Source of the DNA: Halomonas qaidamensis
Lineage (GTDB): Bacteria; Pseudomonadota; Gammaproteobacteria; Pseudomonadales; Halomonadaceae
Assembly (NCBI RefSeq): GCF_025917315.1
Contig: NZ_CP080627.1
Location: forward strand, 2,294,001 to 2,358,000
DNA: 64,000 nucleotides
Direction: 5' to 3'
Position 1 is the stretch's first letter, and the number at the start of each line of letters is the position of its first letter. This document shows, piece after piece, positions 44,300-53,659 of the stretch. The position numbers were made by a program, and so were the translations under genes. The notes under the pieces were generated by a model. The model saw only the letters and a list, made by a program, of their open reading frames with translations, made no database searches and was not told where the DNA came from.

Positions 44300-47200
44300 T
44301 TGCGCTTCACACTCCCGCTGTCCAGCCAGTAATTAGAATCGCCCAATCCCGCATCAATCATGGTATTGAGCTGAAGAGTGACGTCCTTAGGTCTAAACTG
44401 CTTGTTGGTATTAGAGCTGACTCGATTGACTTCCAGCTCATCGCTAATTAAACCGCCCTTAGCTTTTTTGCCTTTGTCGACAACCTTAAGCTCCACTTCA
44501 ACTACCGGCTGGTTGCCGTTTCCATCGTTCACAACGGCGTCTCTGTATTTTTCCTTACCACCCCCCGTCAGCTCCAAAGTGTAGAGCGGCGAAGCCACCC
44601 AGCGCTCGGCATCCAACTGACGATAACCGAGACGCACAATTCCCCCACGCAACTGCACTTTTGGGGCATCGTCTTCCGGCAGCTCAATCGCCGTACCGTT
44701 TTCATTGGCTTTAATATCGTGATAAATCACGTCATCGCTTTTCATGACGTTATTGTTATCAATCGAGCCCAGGTGGCGAATCAATGAATAAGGCCTGAGC
44801 GCCTGGGTACGGAAATAGAAGCTGGGCAAATCCAACTGGTCGCATAAAAGACATAACATGGCACCGACTGCTGCAGTGCTCTTAGGATCATCGATCTCGC
44901 CATTACTATGAAAGGGGTACCAATTCCCGGTACGGTAGTTCTGCATTGGCAAAATGCGCCCTGGGGGCAATGGCAACATCTTACGCAAAAAGGCCTGGAT
45001 ACCTGGCAACCGTGAGGGGCGTCCGGTCAGCAACAGCATGTCGCAGCTATACTGATAGATCACCTCACACAAGGCGCCGAGGGTTTTACCGATGTTGATG
45101 CCATCGCCAAGAAACGCCCGATGAACCTGAGGTAGGTTAAAGGTGACCGAAATATCCATCAGCTCAAACGCAGTGGTACCGTTAGTTTTTACGTCACGCC
45201 GCACGGCACCGTGCACATATTCTCTAACGACTTCACTCGCTGCATGATCGCCTAACAGCTCGCGATACGTAGCGGTGATGATGTGTGGGTTCTCCTCACT
45301 TTCTTTTTCTTGAGGATCAAAACCTTCGTAATAACTGAGCAATTTCAACCCAAGCGGCGTGAAGACCTGCAAATTGAGCTGCTGACGTAACACTTGGTCC
45401 TGTGCGCTAAGGCTCTCGCCGCCTAACAGACGAGACATCATGGCATCCGGCGATGACACGCCTGCATGTTGTAAGGCGTCTTCAAAGCTTTTCAACACAA
45501 AGGTCTGGATGACATCAAGCAAAATGTCATCCCCAGCGATACGAAAGCCGTCACGAAAGCGCTGCTCGGGGACGATATGCACATTGCTGCTATTCCCCCC
45601 ACCTTCGCCACTCTCGATACGGTAATCGGTAATGACTAAGTCAGTCGTCCCCCCACCGATGTCGATACTGGCAAGCGTAATACGGTCGCGCTGCTTCTTT
45701 TCTGGGCGCGCCAATGTAGCGAAGAATTCTTCAGGGTGGCCTGCAAAATTTTCATTGATTTCGGTATATAAGTACACGAGCTGACCACAGGTGGCTTCGT
45801 CCCACTCCACCCGAATCTTTGGCAAAGGAGGGATCGGTGCAGCTGCCTCAAGCTGCTCAGGTTCCCCAAATGGGTCATCCTCACCTTGATACCATCCCAT
45901 GCCCTGCCAAATCAGCCCCACCGCTTCATGCATACGCTGATCCAGGATGCTGCGTTCTGCCAACGGCATGGCAGGTGGCACCGTCAGGATGATCGAACGA
46001 AGACGACGCGGAACATCGATATTGCCCTGGCGAGAGCGCTGAGCAGGGCTATTGATCTGCATTAATGCCTGCGCCAGCACTTCCGAGAGCATGAAGGTCA
46101 TCAAAGAGCTACGGGAGTAGTGCGGCTTGAAGACAGGGAGATCATCATCTTCACCATCACGCATAACGGCATAGATCGCCTTGCCGCTCTCATTAATCAA
46201 GTTGGAAAAAGGAGCGGCCGTAGCGAAAGGCTCTTTGTCCGACTTTACATAAGCACTATTAAAACGCCAGCCATGTGTATAGCGGCTGCCGTCCCACAAA
46301 TAACGTTTAGGGCTAGAAAGCCCCGTGGAACCTTCAGTACCACGACGACGGCTAGCTAGGCGGCTAGCTTCGCCACCCACTCGTGCAATAGTGGGCCAGC
46401 GAAAAGCGTCATGGCGACCGCTCTTAACCGAGAGGTGGTCCTTACCAAAGAAGGTCTGGGAAAACTCGACACGACTTTCGAAAGGTTCGCTGTAAACGCA
46501 CTCTGGGTCGACCAGATCACGTAGCTCCAGTACATAGTTCTGTTTTAAACCAGAGCCTGATTGCTCATGATGCTCAATCAGAATGCCGCAGGTGCGCGAG
46601 TTACCAACATCCAAGACAAGGTCGACCAAAATGGGCGTTTTCTGGCTAGCATCTTTTCCCACCAAGCGAATCTCAGGAACCCGCACCTTGGGCTTTCGCT
46701 GAGTACGCTCGGCAGGAATTGGTTTCCATAATAGGCTCAGCAGGTTCAAATAGTGAGCCTGGGGATGCCACGCCTTAATGTCATCCTCCAGCTCATTTTG
46801 ATCCATCTCTGGATGGCCTTCCCGGTATAAGTCGTTGAGCCACTCTTTAACCCACGCCAAATCCATGAACCAGCCCATTTCATGGGGAGTCAACGCAAGC
46901 TTAAACGTCTCCCCAGAACGTACATCTTCGTCATTGGGCGCTAAGTAGGCGGTGCCTTCACGCTTGGGCATGCTACGGGTATCAAAAGCGAGCGTAAGAC
47001 GATGGGTGTGGCCATCAACATCTGGCGTATTCAATTCAACCAAACGCAAACGTGCCCAATTACTCGGGCCTTCATCAAAGCGGTGCGGCGGCATGTGCCG
47101 AAAGAACGGTATTGGCACCCACTGACGATCCAACAGCGCCAAACTCGTCTCCATATCCATGTCGAGATACGGCTTATTTACCCGCTCAACCTTGTTAGGT

Positions 47201-47391
47201 TCAGGCTCATAAAACGTGGTGCCATCTTCTTCATTGATCAACAGGCGCACCAACAAATCATCCGCCAATTTAGCAAACTCACCACTGGCTTCTTTGCGGG
47301 GCTCAAGCGTTAGGGCAAAATCCAGAAATTGAACGCCGGTATCGTTGACCAATGGGACAACGTCTTGAAACTGAGTGACTTCAGGCAACAT
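44296..47391 (-). CDS. srfB: SrfB family actin/Hsp70-fold ATPase
   Basis: This 1031-residue protein matches the SrfB family. An N-terminal region of about 250 residues is followed by an actin/Hsp70-type ATPase core: phosphate-1 motif LDVGNSRTCG near residue 260, phosphate-2 motif DIGGGTTD near 577 and the adenosine motif LLLTGRPSRLPG near 787. The long spacing between the two phosphate motifs shows a large insertion. A C-terminal beta-rich part follows. It is cytoplasmic, with no membrane segment. It lies 30 bases downstream of srfA and overlaps srfC. An ATP-driven assembly or chaperone-like function is likely but inferred. Confidence 0.88.
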   Translation of the reverse strand: MLPEVTQFQDVVPLVNDTGVQFLDFALTLEPRKEASGEFAKLADDLLVRLLINEEDGTTFYEPEPNKVERVNKPYLDMDMETSLALLDRQWVPIPFFRHMPPHRFDEGPSNWARLRLVELNTPDVDGHTHRLTLAFDTRSMPKREGTAYLAPNDEDVRSGETFKLALTPHEMGWFMDLAWVKEWLNDLYREGHPEMDQNELEDDIKAWHPQAHYLNLLSLLWKPIPAERTQRKPKVRVPEIRLVGKDASQKTPILVDLVLDVGNSRTCGILIEHHEQSGSGLKQNYVLELRDLVDPECVYSEPFESRVEFSQTFFGKDHLSVKSGRHDAFRWPTIARVGGEASRLASRRRGTEGSTGLSSPKRYLWDGSRYTHGWRFNSAYVKSDKEPFATAAPFSNLINESGKAIYAVMRDGEDDDLPVFKPHYSRSSLMTFMLSEVLAQALMQINSPAQRSRQGNIDVPRRLRSIILTVPPAMPLAERSILDQRMHEAVGLIWQGMGWYQGEDDPFGEPEQLEAAAPIPPLPKIRVEWDEATCGQLVYLYTEINENFAGHPEEFFATLARPEKKQRDRITLASIDIGGGTTDLVITDYRIESGEGGGNSSNVHIVPEQRFRDGFRIAGDDILLDVIQTFVLKSFEDALQHAGVSSPDAMMSRLLGGESLSAQDQVLRQQLNLQVFTPLGLKLLSYYEGFDPQEKESEENPHIITATYRELLGDHAASEVVREYVHGAVRRDVKTNGTTAFELMDISVTFNLPQVHRAFLGDGINIGKTLGALCEVIYQYSCDMLLLTGRPSRLPGIQAFLRKMLPLPPGRILPMQNYRTGNWYPFHSNGEIDDPKSTAAVGAMLCLLCDQLDLPSFYFRTQALRPYSLIRHLGSIDNNNVMKSDDVIYHDIKANENGTAIELPEDDAPKVQLRGGIVRLGYRQLDAERWVASPLYTLELTGGGKEKYRDAVVNDGNGNQPVVEVELKVVDKGKKAKGGLISDELEVNRVSSNTNKQFRPKDVTLQLNTMIDAGLGDSNYWLDSGSVKRK

Positions 47392-47421
47392 GTCGCAACT
47401 CTTCTCTCAACGATTCAGCAG

Positions 47422-48945
47422 TTATTCTTGGCCTTTCCACATCTGCATGGGAAAAGTCTCATTACCGTAGCTGACGGCACAGTCGGCTATATCAGTAGCG
47501 CCTTGCTCGCAAAGCACTTCAGGCATGTCGTAATGGCTGCCATCGTCACAGCTCGCCTGCCCTTGGCTTTGTATAGAAAGGGCACCGCCTTGCATTGCCG
47601 CTTCTATCGGGCCAGTACAGGTCACTCCACCCTGTTCGCCGGCATTACTCAGTTGTACTTGCCCACGGCCCTCTTCGAATTCATACGAAACACGTAACGG
47701 GCGTCCTGTCTCGCTATCCATAACGCCTGCCGCACGCCAGTTACCATCTAAGAAGTCTGCAGGACCGTTTACCGCCTGGGCAGGAATAGACAGTGGTTCT
47801 AACGATGCAGAAGGCGATGACGCCGCGCTGTCAGGCAGCGCCGCTTGGCCCAACTCAGGTGGTGTCACCGGAATCTCAGGCGGATTAGTGGCAGGCAGTT
47901 CAGAAGAGGCTGTATCCGTAGGTAGTTCACCTAGCGGCGCTTCGCCTTCAGGCAGTGCGGGCATATCCGCCCCCCCCACGTCTGGTGTTCCTAATCCCGG
48001 CAAACCGACGTTGGGCAACGCTGAACCGCTTCCATCAAGTGCTAAGCCACTATTACCAGCGCTTCCCCACCAACGCGGGTTAGAAAGGTCTGGCATTGAA
48101 AGCGCTGGAAAGCGTAGATCAGGAATGGTCGGCATACGCAAACTGTCTAAGCTTATCTTTGGTGCCTGAACATCAGGGGTTTGCAAATGGCTTGGATCGA
48201 CACTTGGCGCGCTAATCTGGGGTGTACAACTACGCAGGCCGAAAAAGCTCAGAAGCAACAACAGCAGTAATAAAAGCAAGGCTAAGGGCCACCAGCGCCG
48301 CCACCAAGGGCGTCGCTCTTCCAACAAAGTTGGCTCACTCGCAGGTGAAACAGGCGTAGCCAAAGGGGCTGAGGTCAAAGGGGCTGAGGCCAACGGCATG
48401 GCGGGCTTTACAGGAGGTTCAACTCTTTCCTGGGGATACAGAAAATGCAATGGATCCGTCGACCGCTTAGCATCAGGGAACTCAAACCCCCAAAACGTAA
48501 GCACCGGCGTTCCATTCACCAAATAAACATAGTTTTGATCAGGAGTGCGAATAACTTGCTTAAGTAGCTTGGCCAGCACGCTCTGGTCATTATGAGCACC
48601 GTCAGCTTTCGCCAATGAAGAGTCACTAAAACTGTTCAGGAAAGACTCAAAGCGACGTAACGCTTGCCTAGCAGGCGCCCGCTCCTCTTCAGTTGCAGCG
48701 CTCCATGGGATGACATCCCCTTCTAGTTCGCTGTACCAATCAAGGCTTTTGCCCTGTTGATCACTTTGCGGAATGGCCAAATGGTGCTCCATTCGCGGAA
48801 AGTTTTGGTCTTGCGCTTTACGCTTGCGCGACTCCCGACGAATAGACTCACGGAGTTGAAGAGCTGAACGGAATACTGGCTGCCCAGTTTCTCCTAACGC
48901 TGAAAACTGCTCCGTCTTGCCGCTGCGTAGCAATGCACCTTGCAT
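47422..48945 (-). CDS. srfA: SrfA family bitopic protein, first gene of the srf locus
   Basis: This 507-residue protein opens MQGALLRSGKTEQFSALGE, typical of SrfA, with a cytoplasmic domain to about residue 175, a Pro/Ala linker, one very hydrophobic membrane segment (about 220-242), a low-complexity Pro/Ser/Leu-rich spacer and a periplasmic C-terminal domain (about 400-507) with paired cysteines. The cytoplasmic domain is paralogous to that of the bitopic vWA protein at the far end of the locus. The frame is open 31 codons upstream, but ATG 48945 has AAGGGA at good spacing and the family-typical opening. It is the promoter-proximal gene. Confidence 0.85.
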   Translation of the reverse strand: MQGALLRSGKTEQFSALGETGQPVFRSALQLRESIRRESRKRKAQDQNFPRMEHHLAIPQSDQQGKSLDWYSELEGDVIPWSAATEEERAPARQALRRFESFLNSFSDSSLAKADGAHNDQSVLAKLLKQVIRTPDQNYVYLVNGTPVLTFWGFEFPDAKRSTDPLHFLYPQERVEPPVKPAMPLASAPLTSAPLATPVSPASEPTLLEERRPWWRRWWPLALLLLLLLLLLSFFGLRSCTPQISAPSVDPSHLQTPDVQAPKISLDSLRMPTIPDLRFPALSMPDLSNPRWWGSAGNSGLALDGSGSALPNVGLPGLGTPDVGGADMPALPEGEAPLGELPTDTASSELPATNPPEIPVTPPELGQAALPDSAASSPSASLEPLSIPAQAVNGPADFLDGNWRAAGVMDSETGRPLRVSYEFEEGRGQVQLSNAGEQGGVTCTGPIEAAMQGGALSIQSQGQASCDDGSHYDMPEVLCEQGATDIADCAVSYGNETFPMQMWKGQE

Positions 48946-49845
48946 GCCTGTTCCCTTAGAATTCTTGTTTAACGCAACACGCAACCAGCTATTGCTACTT
49001 GATGAATGCTGCCTATTTTTCGAAAAATAAAATGTCACCAGCTTAACTAGGCATACTAAAGCCGCATTTATACGCTCAGCACTTTTGTGTTGATTATCTC
49101 AACTTGTTGACTGCTTTTTTGCTGACCGAAATCAATAAGGCCTACATAAAAATGTGTAAGCACCTATGGTTAATGCATTTTTAGTTACACTTTTTATTGT
49201 TCAGAAGATGCTTATAGTACCTAATTCTGTTTAAGAGTAAATGTAGAAAGACATCTTTTTTAAGAAATACCGTCACAACAATCCGCGTAAGACGCCTGGC
49301 AATGGGCTTCCGTAAGGCTTCAACAGAGCTATTGGCAGCGCCGCTGATGCCTTCAAAGCAGCCGTGTGATGGGCATGGCGAAAATTAGGCTAACTTGCTG
49401 TCTAGCGGTTGAGTTTCAGGATTCAGCCGAAGGTTCTTAGCTCTCAACCACTAAAATAGAGCTGATTGTGGCGCACTCTTTAGCGGCGCCTTGCAGGCTG
49501 CTACTTCACTGCCCGGCGACTCAATACCTGGGCATTGTCAGCCTTATACAAACTAAACATGCGTATGTTTCGAGTACGCTTTAGTAGTGCCCCAACTCTT
49601 GGCACTGCTAATAGCGCATTACCTGCTTGCGAGATAATGCAGCAGCATTAAGGTCTCAATAATCATCTATGTAATACACGCATGAGCCGATCCTTAGCAC
49701 TGGCACCACCCGTCAAAACTTGCACTGGCTTTTCAGATGTCAGATATTGAGATTGGGCTTAGCCAAAAACACCATTGTTCGAAATTTTTTCCTCACTTGA
49801 ATTCCTATAATAAACGCAACACTGGATACACTCTAAGGAGAGACC
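48946..49845. other. 900-base gap upstream of srfA and the TAXI gene
   Basis: The first 250 bases are AT-rich and must hold the srfA promoter on the minus strand, but I find no clear -35/-10 pair. From about 49270 to 49640 the composition is more coding-like but every frame is broken; it may be a decayed gene. The last 40 bases carry AAGGAG for the TAXI gene. No RNA gene or terminator is seen. Confidence 0.4.
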
Positions 49846-50823
49846 ATGCTCCCTCGCCAGTCTGGACTGACTCGTCGCCTACTTTTTTCTGCCGTTGCTA
49901 CCTTCATGGGAGCGGCGTCACTTTCGGCCCACGCGGAGACGCGTGTGACCTATAAATCCGCTTCGGCGGGAACCGCTTATTATCAGATGGGCGTTGAGCT
50001 TTCTGAGGCCATTAAAGCGGGCACCGATGGCAATATCGTTATCACTCTGGAAGAGAGCCAAGGCTCAGTGCAGAACGTGATGGAGGTGATGGCACGCCAT
50101 GGTAACTATGTGTTTACCACGCCGCCGGCACTAGTGACCCAGGCGGCCGCTAGCGAAGGCCCCTTTGCTGAACGGCCTAACCCTCGTTTTGAGGAGATTC
50201 GTGGTCTATTCCCAATCCCTGCCATTACCATGCATTTTGTGGTGAATAGCGATGAGGGCGTGGTGGGACTAGACGCATTAGAAGATAAGCATGTGTTAAT
50301 TGGCCGTGGCACCTTTGGCGCTCGTGAGGCGGAACGCTATCTGGAGCTGTTTGGTTTAATGGATAGCTTGCGCATTGCCAATGCTGAGATTGGTAGCGGC
50401 CCTGATGCGCTGAAAAACGGCCAAATTGATGCGTTTGTCACGGCAAGCTCTTTCCCAACACCTAACGTTATCGAAACAGCCGCAAGCATGCCCATTAGCT
50501 TGGTGAGCTTGACTGATGAGCAGATTGAGCAGACAGGCTCCGCTCGCCAGACTATTCCTGCAGGAAGCTACCCGGGTATTGATGAGGATGTGCAAACGAC
50601 GTCTTTACCCGTTATTGCTTACACCACCACCGATATGGATGAAGAAACCGCCTATACGCTAACGCGTACGTTTTGGGAGCGCCGTGAGACGATGGCCGAA
50701 GAAACAGCGTGGTGGGGAGGGATTTCTCACGAGATGATCGCGAATATGGCGGGTTCCCTACACCCTGGCGCCATTCGTTACTACGATGAGGCTGGCATCG
50801 AGTTTCCTGACCGCCTCCGCTGA
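49846..50823 (+). CDS. TAXI-family TRAP transporter solute-binding protein
   Basis: This 325-residue periplasmic protein has a signal peptide (cleavage near AHA-ETRV) and the TAXI-type binding fold, with the opening TYKSASAGTAYYQMG, then EESQGSVQNVMEV near residue 67 and GRGTFGAREAERYLEL near 148. TAXI proteins serve TRAP transporters and often bind organic acids or amino acids; the ligand is unknown here. The fused TRAP permease follows 62 bases downstream, with a stable hairpin between them. AAGGAGAG precedes the ATG. Confidence 0.88.
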   Translation: MLPRQSGLTRRLLFSAVATFMGAASLSAHAETRVTYKSASAGTAYYQMGVELSEAIKAGTDGNIVITLEESQGSVQNVMEVMARHGNYVFTTPPALVTQAAASEGPFAERPNPRFEEIRGLFPIPAITMHFVVNSDEGVVGLDALEDKHVLIGRGTFGAREAERYLELFGLMDSLRIANAEIGSGPDALKNGQIDAFVTASSFPTPNVIETAASMPISLVSLTDEQIEQTGSARQTIPAGSYPGIDEDVQTTSLPVIAYTTTDMDEETAYTLTRTFWERRETMAEETAWWGGISHEMIANMAGSLHPGAIRYYDEAGIEFPDRLR

Positions 50824-50844
50824 AGGTTTTCCTTCCTTACTTCT

Positions 50845-50865
50845 GGCCGGCCTTAAGGGCCGGCC
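50845..50865 (+). repeat. Intercistronic hairpin in the TRAP operon
   Basis: Perfect 8-bp arms GGCCGGCC surround a TTAAG loop, and no T run follows. Between a binding-protein gene and its permease gene, such a stem commonly protects the upstream mRNA and gives higher binding-protein output. Confidence 0.7.
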
Positions 50866-50885
50866 GTGTCATTAAGGCACTGGTT

Positions 50886-52655
50886 ATGCTGACGACTAAC
50901 TCTCCGCTCCATCCTGCGTGGGTGGCGCTGGGTGCTATGACGGTTATTTTTCATATCGGTTTGATTTTTTATGGCCTCACACCGGCATTGGTGAGCCGCC
51001 CTATTCATATGGCGCTCATTCTGCCGTGGATCCTTATCTTCGCAGCAAGTACGCCTCTGCAGCGCATTAGCGGCTGGGTACTGACTCTCCTAGGCGTGGC
51101 TGCGTGTGGGTATATCGCGTTCAATAGCACATCGCTGGCGAACCAGTATGGCTTCATCTATGGCGACACCCAGATGATCATTGGCGTTTTCTTGATCTTT
51201 CTGGCGCTGGAAATGGCGCGCCGGGCGATTGGCTGGCCGCTTCCCTGCGTGGCGCTGCTCGCCTTGGCTTATGCAGTGTTTGGTGACCATATTCCTGGGC
51301 AGTTCGGCCACCCTGGCCTTCCAATGCAAAGCTTTGTGGGGACGCTTACCATCGCCGAAGGTGGATTGTGGGGCAAGCTGACTGGGGTCAGCGTTGGCGT
51401 GGTGGCGGTCTTTGTTATTTTCGGCGCGGTACTTAATGCGGGCGAGGCTGGGCGCGGCTTTATGAATATGGCCAGCGCATTTGCGGGCAGGCTTACTGGG
51501 GGTGCCGCGAAGGTATCGGTGATCTCTTCGGCACTGATGGGGTCTATTTCGGGGTCTGCATCGGCAAATGTGGCCTCTACAGGGGCGATTACCATTCCTA
51601 CTATGCGTCGACTGGGGTATCCCAAATCGTTGGCTGGGGCAGTAGAAGCAGTGGCTTCGTCGGGCGGGCAAATTATGCCGCCGCTGATGGGGGCGGGTGC
51701 TTTTGTAATGGTGGAGCTGACGGGCACACCTTATACGCAGATTATGGCGGCGGCGACACTACCTGCCTTGCTGTACTTTTTTACCGTATGGATGGGCATT
51801 AACGCCTATGCCACACGTCACGATCTTCGCCCTATCGCGGCAAGTGAACAGCCTACTAGAAAAGAAGTGGTCGTCACTTCGCTTTTCTTTGCGGTGCCTT
51901 TTGCTATTTTGCTTGAGCGCATTTTCGTGGGCGGATATACCCCGCAATATGCAGCAAGCATTGCGGTACTGGCAGGCGTGTTACTGCTGTTATTTGATGT
52001 GACTCTAACGTTCTCATTTCGCCAGTTTTGGGGTCGTTTAGGCGAGGCCGTGGTTACCGCTGGCAAGCAAATAGCCATGATTGGGGCCATTATTATTTGT
52101 GCTTCATTGGTGATTGGCGTGCTTTCGCTCACAGGGCTTGGCGTTAAAATCACGTCGGGGATTCTTTCATTATCAGGCGAGATGCTATGGCCAGCTTTAC
52201 TCTTAACAGCACTGGCTTGCCTTGTGTTGGGTATGGAAGTACCTACTACCGCTGCTTACGTGATTTGTGTTTCTGTGGCGGGGCCTGCGCTAATCGCCTT
52301 GGGTCTGGAGCCTTTGCTGGCACATCTGTTTGTTTTTTGGTTTGCGCTGCTTTCCACCATCACACCACCGGTATGTGGCGGTGTATTTATTGCCGCAGGC
52401 ATGGTGGAAGAAAATTGGCTAAAAGTCGCACTGAAGGCTATGGCGCTGGGTATTGGGCTTTATGTCATACCGCTGGCTATGGTGGCTAACCCTGACATTA
52501 TTGGGCTAGCTACCGCGCCGCTCAGTGCTGGTCTTTATACGTTGAAAGTAGCGGTTGGGCTATCGGCCATATCGTATGGCGTGATTGCCCGGCGAGCCTT
52601 TTGGCTGCGTACTTTGCTGGTGATAGCCGGTTTACTGGTCATCTTTTGGGTGTAG
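50886..52655 (+). CDS. TRAP transporter fused permease (DctQM type)
   Basis: This 589-residue inner-membrane protein fuses the small (about four segments, residues 1-125) and large (about twelve segments) TRAP permease subunits, the usual form with TAXI binding proteins. The large domain shows SGSASANVASTGAITIPTM near residue 220 and SSGGQIMPPLMGAGAFVM near 257, both transport-site hairpin motifs. Uptake is driven by a Na+ gradient, which suits a halophile. It converges with the prephenate-dehydratase-like gene, with 25 bases between the stops. Confidence 0.9.
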   Translation: MLTTNSPLHPAWVALGAMTVIFHIGLIFYGLTPALVSRPIHMALILPWILIFAASTPLQRISGWVLTLLGVAACGYIAFNSTSLANQYGFIYGDTQMIIGVFLIFLALEMARRAIGWPLPCVALLALAYAVFGDHIPGQFGHPGLPMQSFVGTLTIAEGGLWGKLTGVSVGVVAVFVIFGAVLNAGEAGRGFMNMASAFAGRLTGGAAKVSVISSALMGSISGSASANVASTGAITIPTMRRLGYPKSLAGAVEAVASSGGQIMPPLMGAGAFVMVELTGTPYTQIMAAATLPALLYFFTVWMGINAYATRHDLRPIAASEQPTRKEVVVTSLFFAVPFAILLERIFVGGYTPQYAASIAVLAGVLLLLFDVTLTFSFRQFWGRLGEAVVTAGKQIAMIGAIIICASLVIGVLSLTGLGVKITSGILSLSGEMLWPALLLTALACLVLGMEVPTTAAYVICVSVAGPALIALGLEPLLAHLFVFWFALLSTITPPVCGGVFIAAGMVEENWLKVALKAMALGIGLYVIPLAMVANPDIIGLATAPLSAGLYTLKVAVGLSAISYGVIARRAFWLRTLLVIAGLLVIFWV

Positions 52656-52680
52656 CGCTACTTGACCATTGCAACCTAAC

Positions 52681-53223
52681 TTAATAGACCCTGCTATTGG
52701 TGTTCGACAGCGGAGTTCGACCAAACATCACCCAGGTATCCAATGCAGGTCCTAGCTCTTTAACGGTACGCAACTGTTGGGGGTATTGGGCCTGCACCTC
52801 CTGTGCGCATATCCCCGCGTCATACTCACCGTTCAATAGCCCCTCCGACACGTTTACAATCGACGGCTCTTCGATGATTTCTGCATAACCCGAAAGATCT
52901 GTGTAAAAGCGCGTAGCAGGCTGTAGCGCTAACGTTTTGGGAGTTTTCACATCGGCCCGTGCAAGGATAGCCAATGGTTTGCTGCCTGCAATGAACGCAT
53001 CCACAGGAAATACACGATGCATATAGCGGCCTACATAGTGCCCGTGCTCAGGGTGAGCAGTACACTGTAAAACGCGATCTACTTTGTGTTCGAGCAGTGC
53101 CTTAAAGGCGTCTTCAAACGCGGTATAAAGCAATATGCTGCCTTGCGGTGCATGCCTGTTGAGATAGCGATTTGCGACCAGCTCATGATTGCTGCCTGCA
53201 GGGCCTAGCGTTGCTATAAGCAC
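52681..53223 (-). CDS. Stand-alone prephenate-dehydratase-like protein
   Basis: This 180-residue protein resembles the catalytic domain of prephenate dehydratase (periplasmic-binding fold): the start LIATLGPAGSNHELVANRYL carries the GPxGS phosphate-type loop, and the C-terminal half has the second-lobe strands. It lacks a chorismate-mutase domain and an ACT regulatory domain, so it is not the normal PheA. Similar short proteins include the BacA decarboxylases that act on prephenate. It sits next to a TRAP transporter of unknown substrate, which could be coincidental. The start is ATG 53223, with AAGGA upstream. Confidence 0.6.
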   Translation of the reverse strand: MLIATLGPAGSNHELVANRYLNRHAPQGSILLYTAFEDAFKALLEHKVDRVLQCTAHPEHGHYVGRYMHRVFPVDAFIAGSKPLAILARADVKTPKTLALQPATRFYTDLSGYAEIIEEPSIVNVSEGLLNGEYDAGICAQEVQAQYPQQLRTVKELGPALDTWVMFGRTPLSNTNSRVY

Positions 53224-53659
53224 ATTATCTTCCTTATTGGTTAACGCTTAATCACACGGGTGACTCGCTTTCCTGCTGCGCCCTCCCCTCCGTCCATCGC
53301 CTCACCTATGGCGACGGTACCAACCACCGAGGGCGCGCCTGTCATAATAAGATTACCTAGCTTCTGACACCCGCCACTAGAAGTGACTCCTGCCTTTCAT
53401 TCACGAGCAGCCACGCAATGTTCGCCACCGCACAGACGATAAGGAATTAGGCGTCTAGCCTGGATTTTGTGGCTTTTTAGCCACAGTCAAGCTGCCATCG
53501 GCTTTATTTAAAGTAACCCAAAGTGTCCGCAGCCACCTAAAGCCTAAAAGCTATTACATGTTGCGAAATCATCAACGGAAGGCCTTAGGTAGCGAACTAG
53601 GTATTTCCAGGCTCGATAGTATGGCTTATCGAATACTGATTGTTTACAGGGAGTATGAC

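Noticed and set aside
31691..48945. A type VI secretion gene cluster
   Set aside because: TagQRST/PpkA-like genes are present, but no TssB/C, Hcp, VgrG, ClpV, TssJ-M, PppA or Fha gene is in the window.
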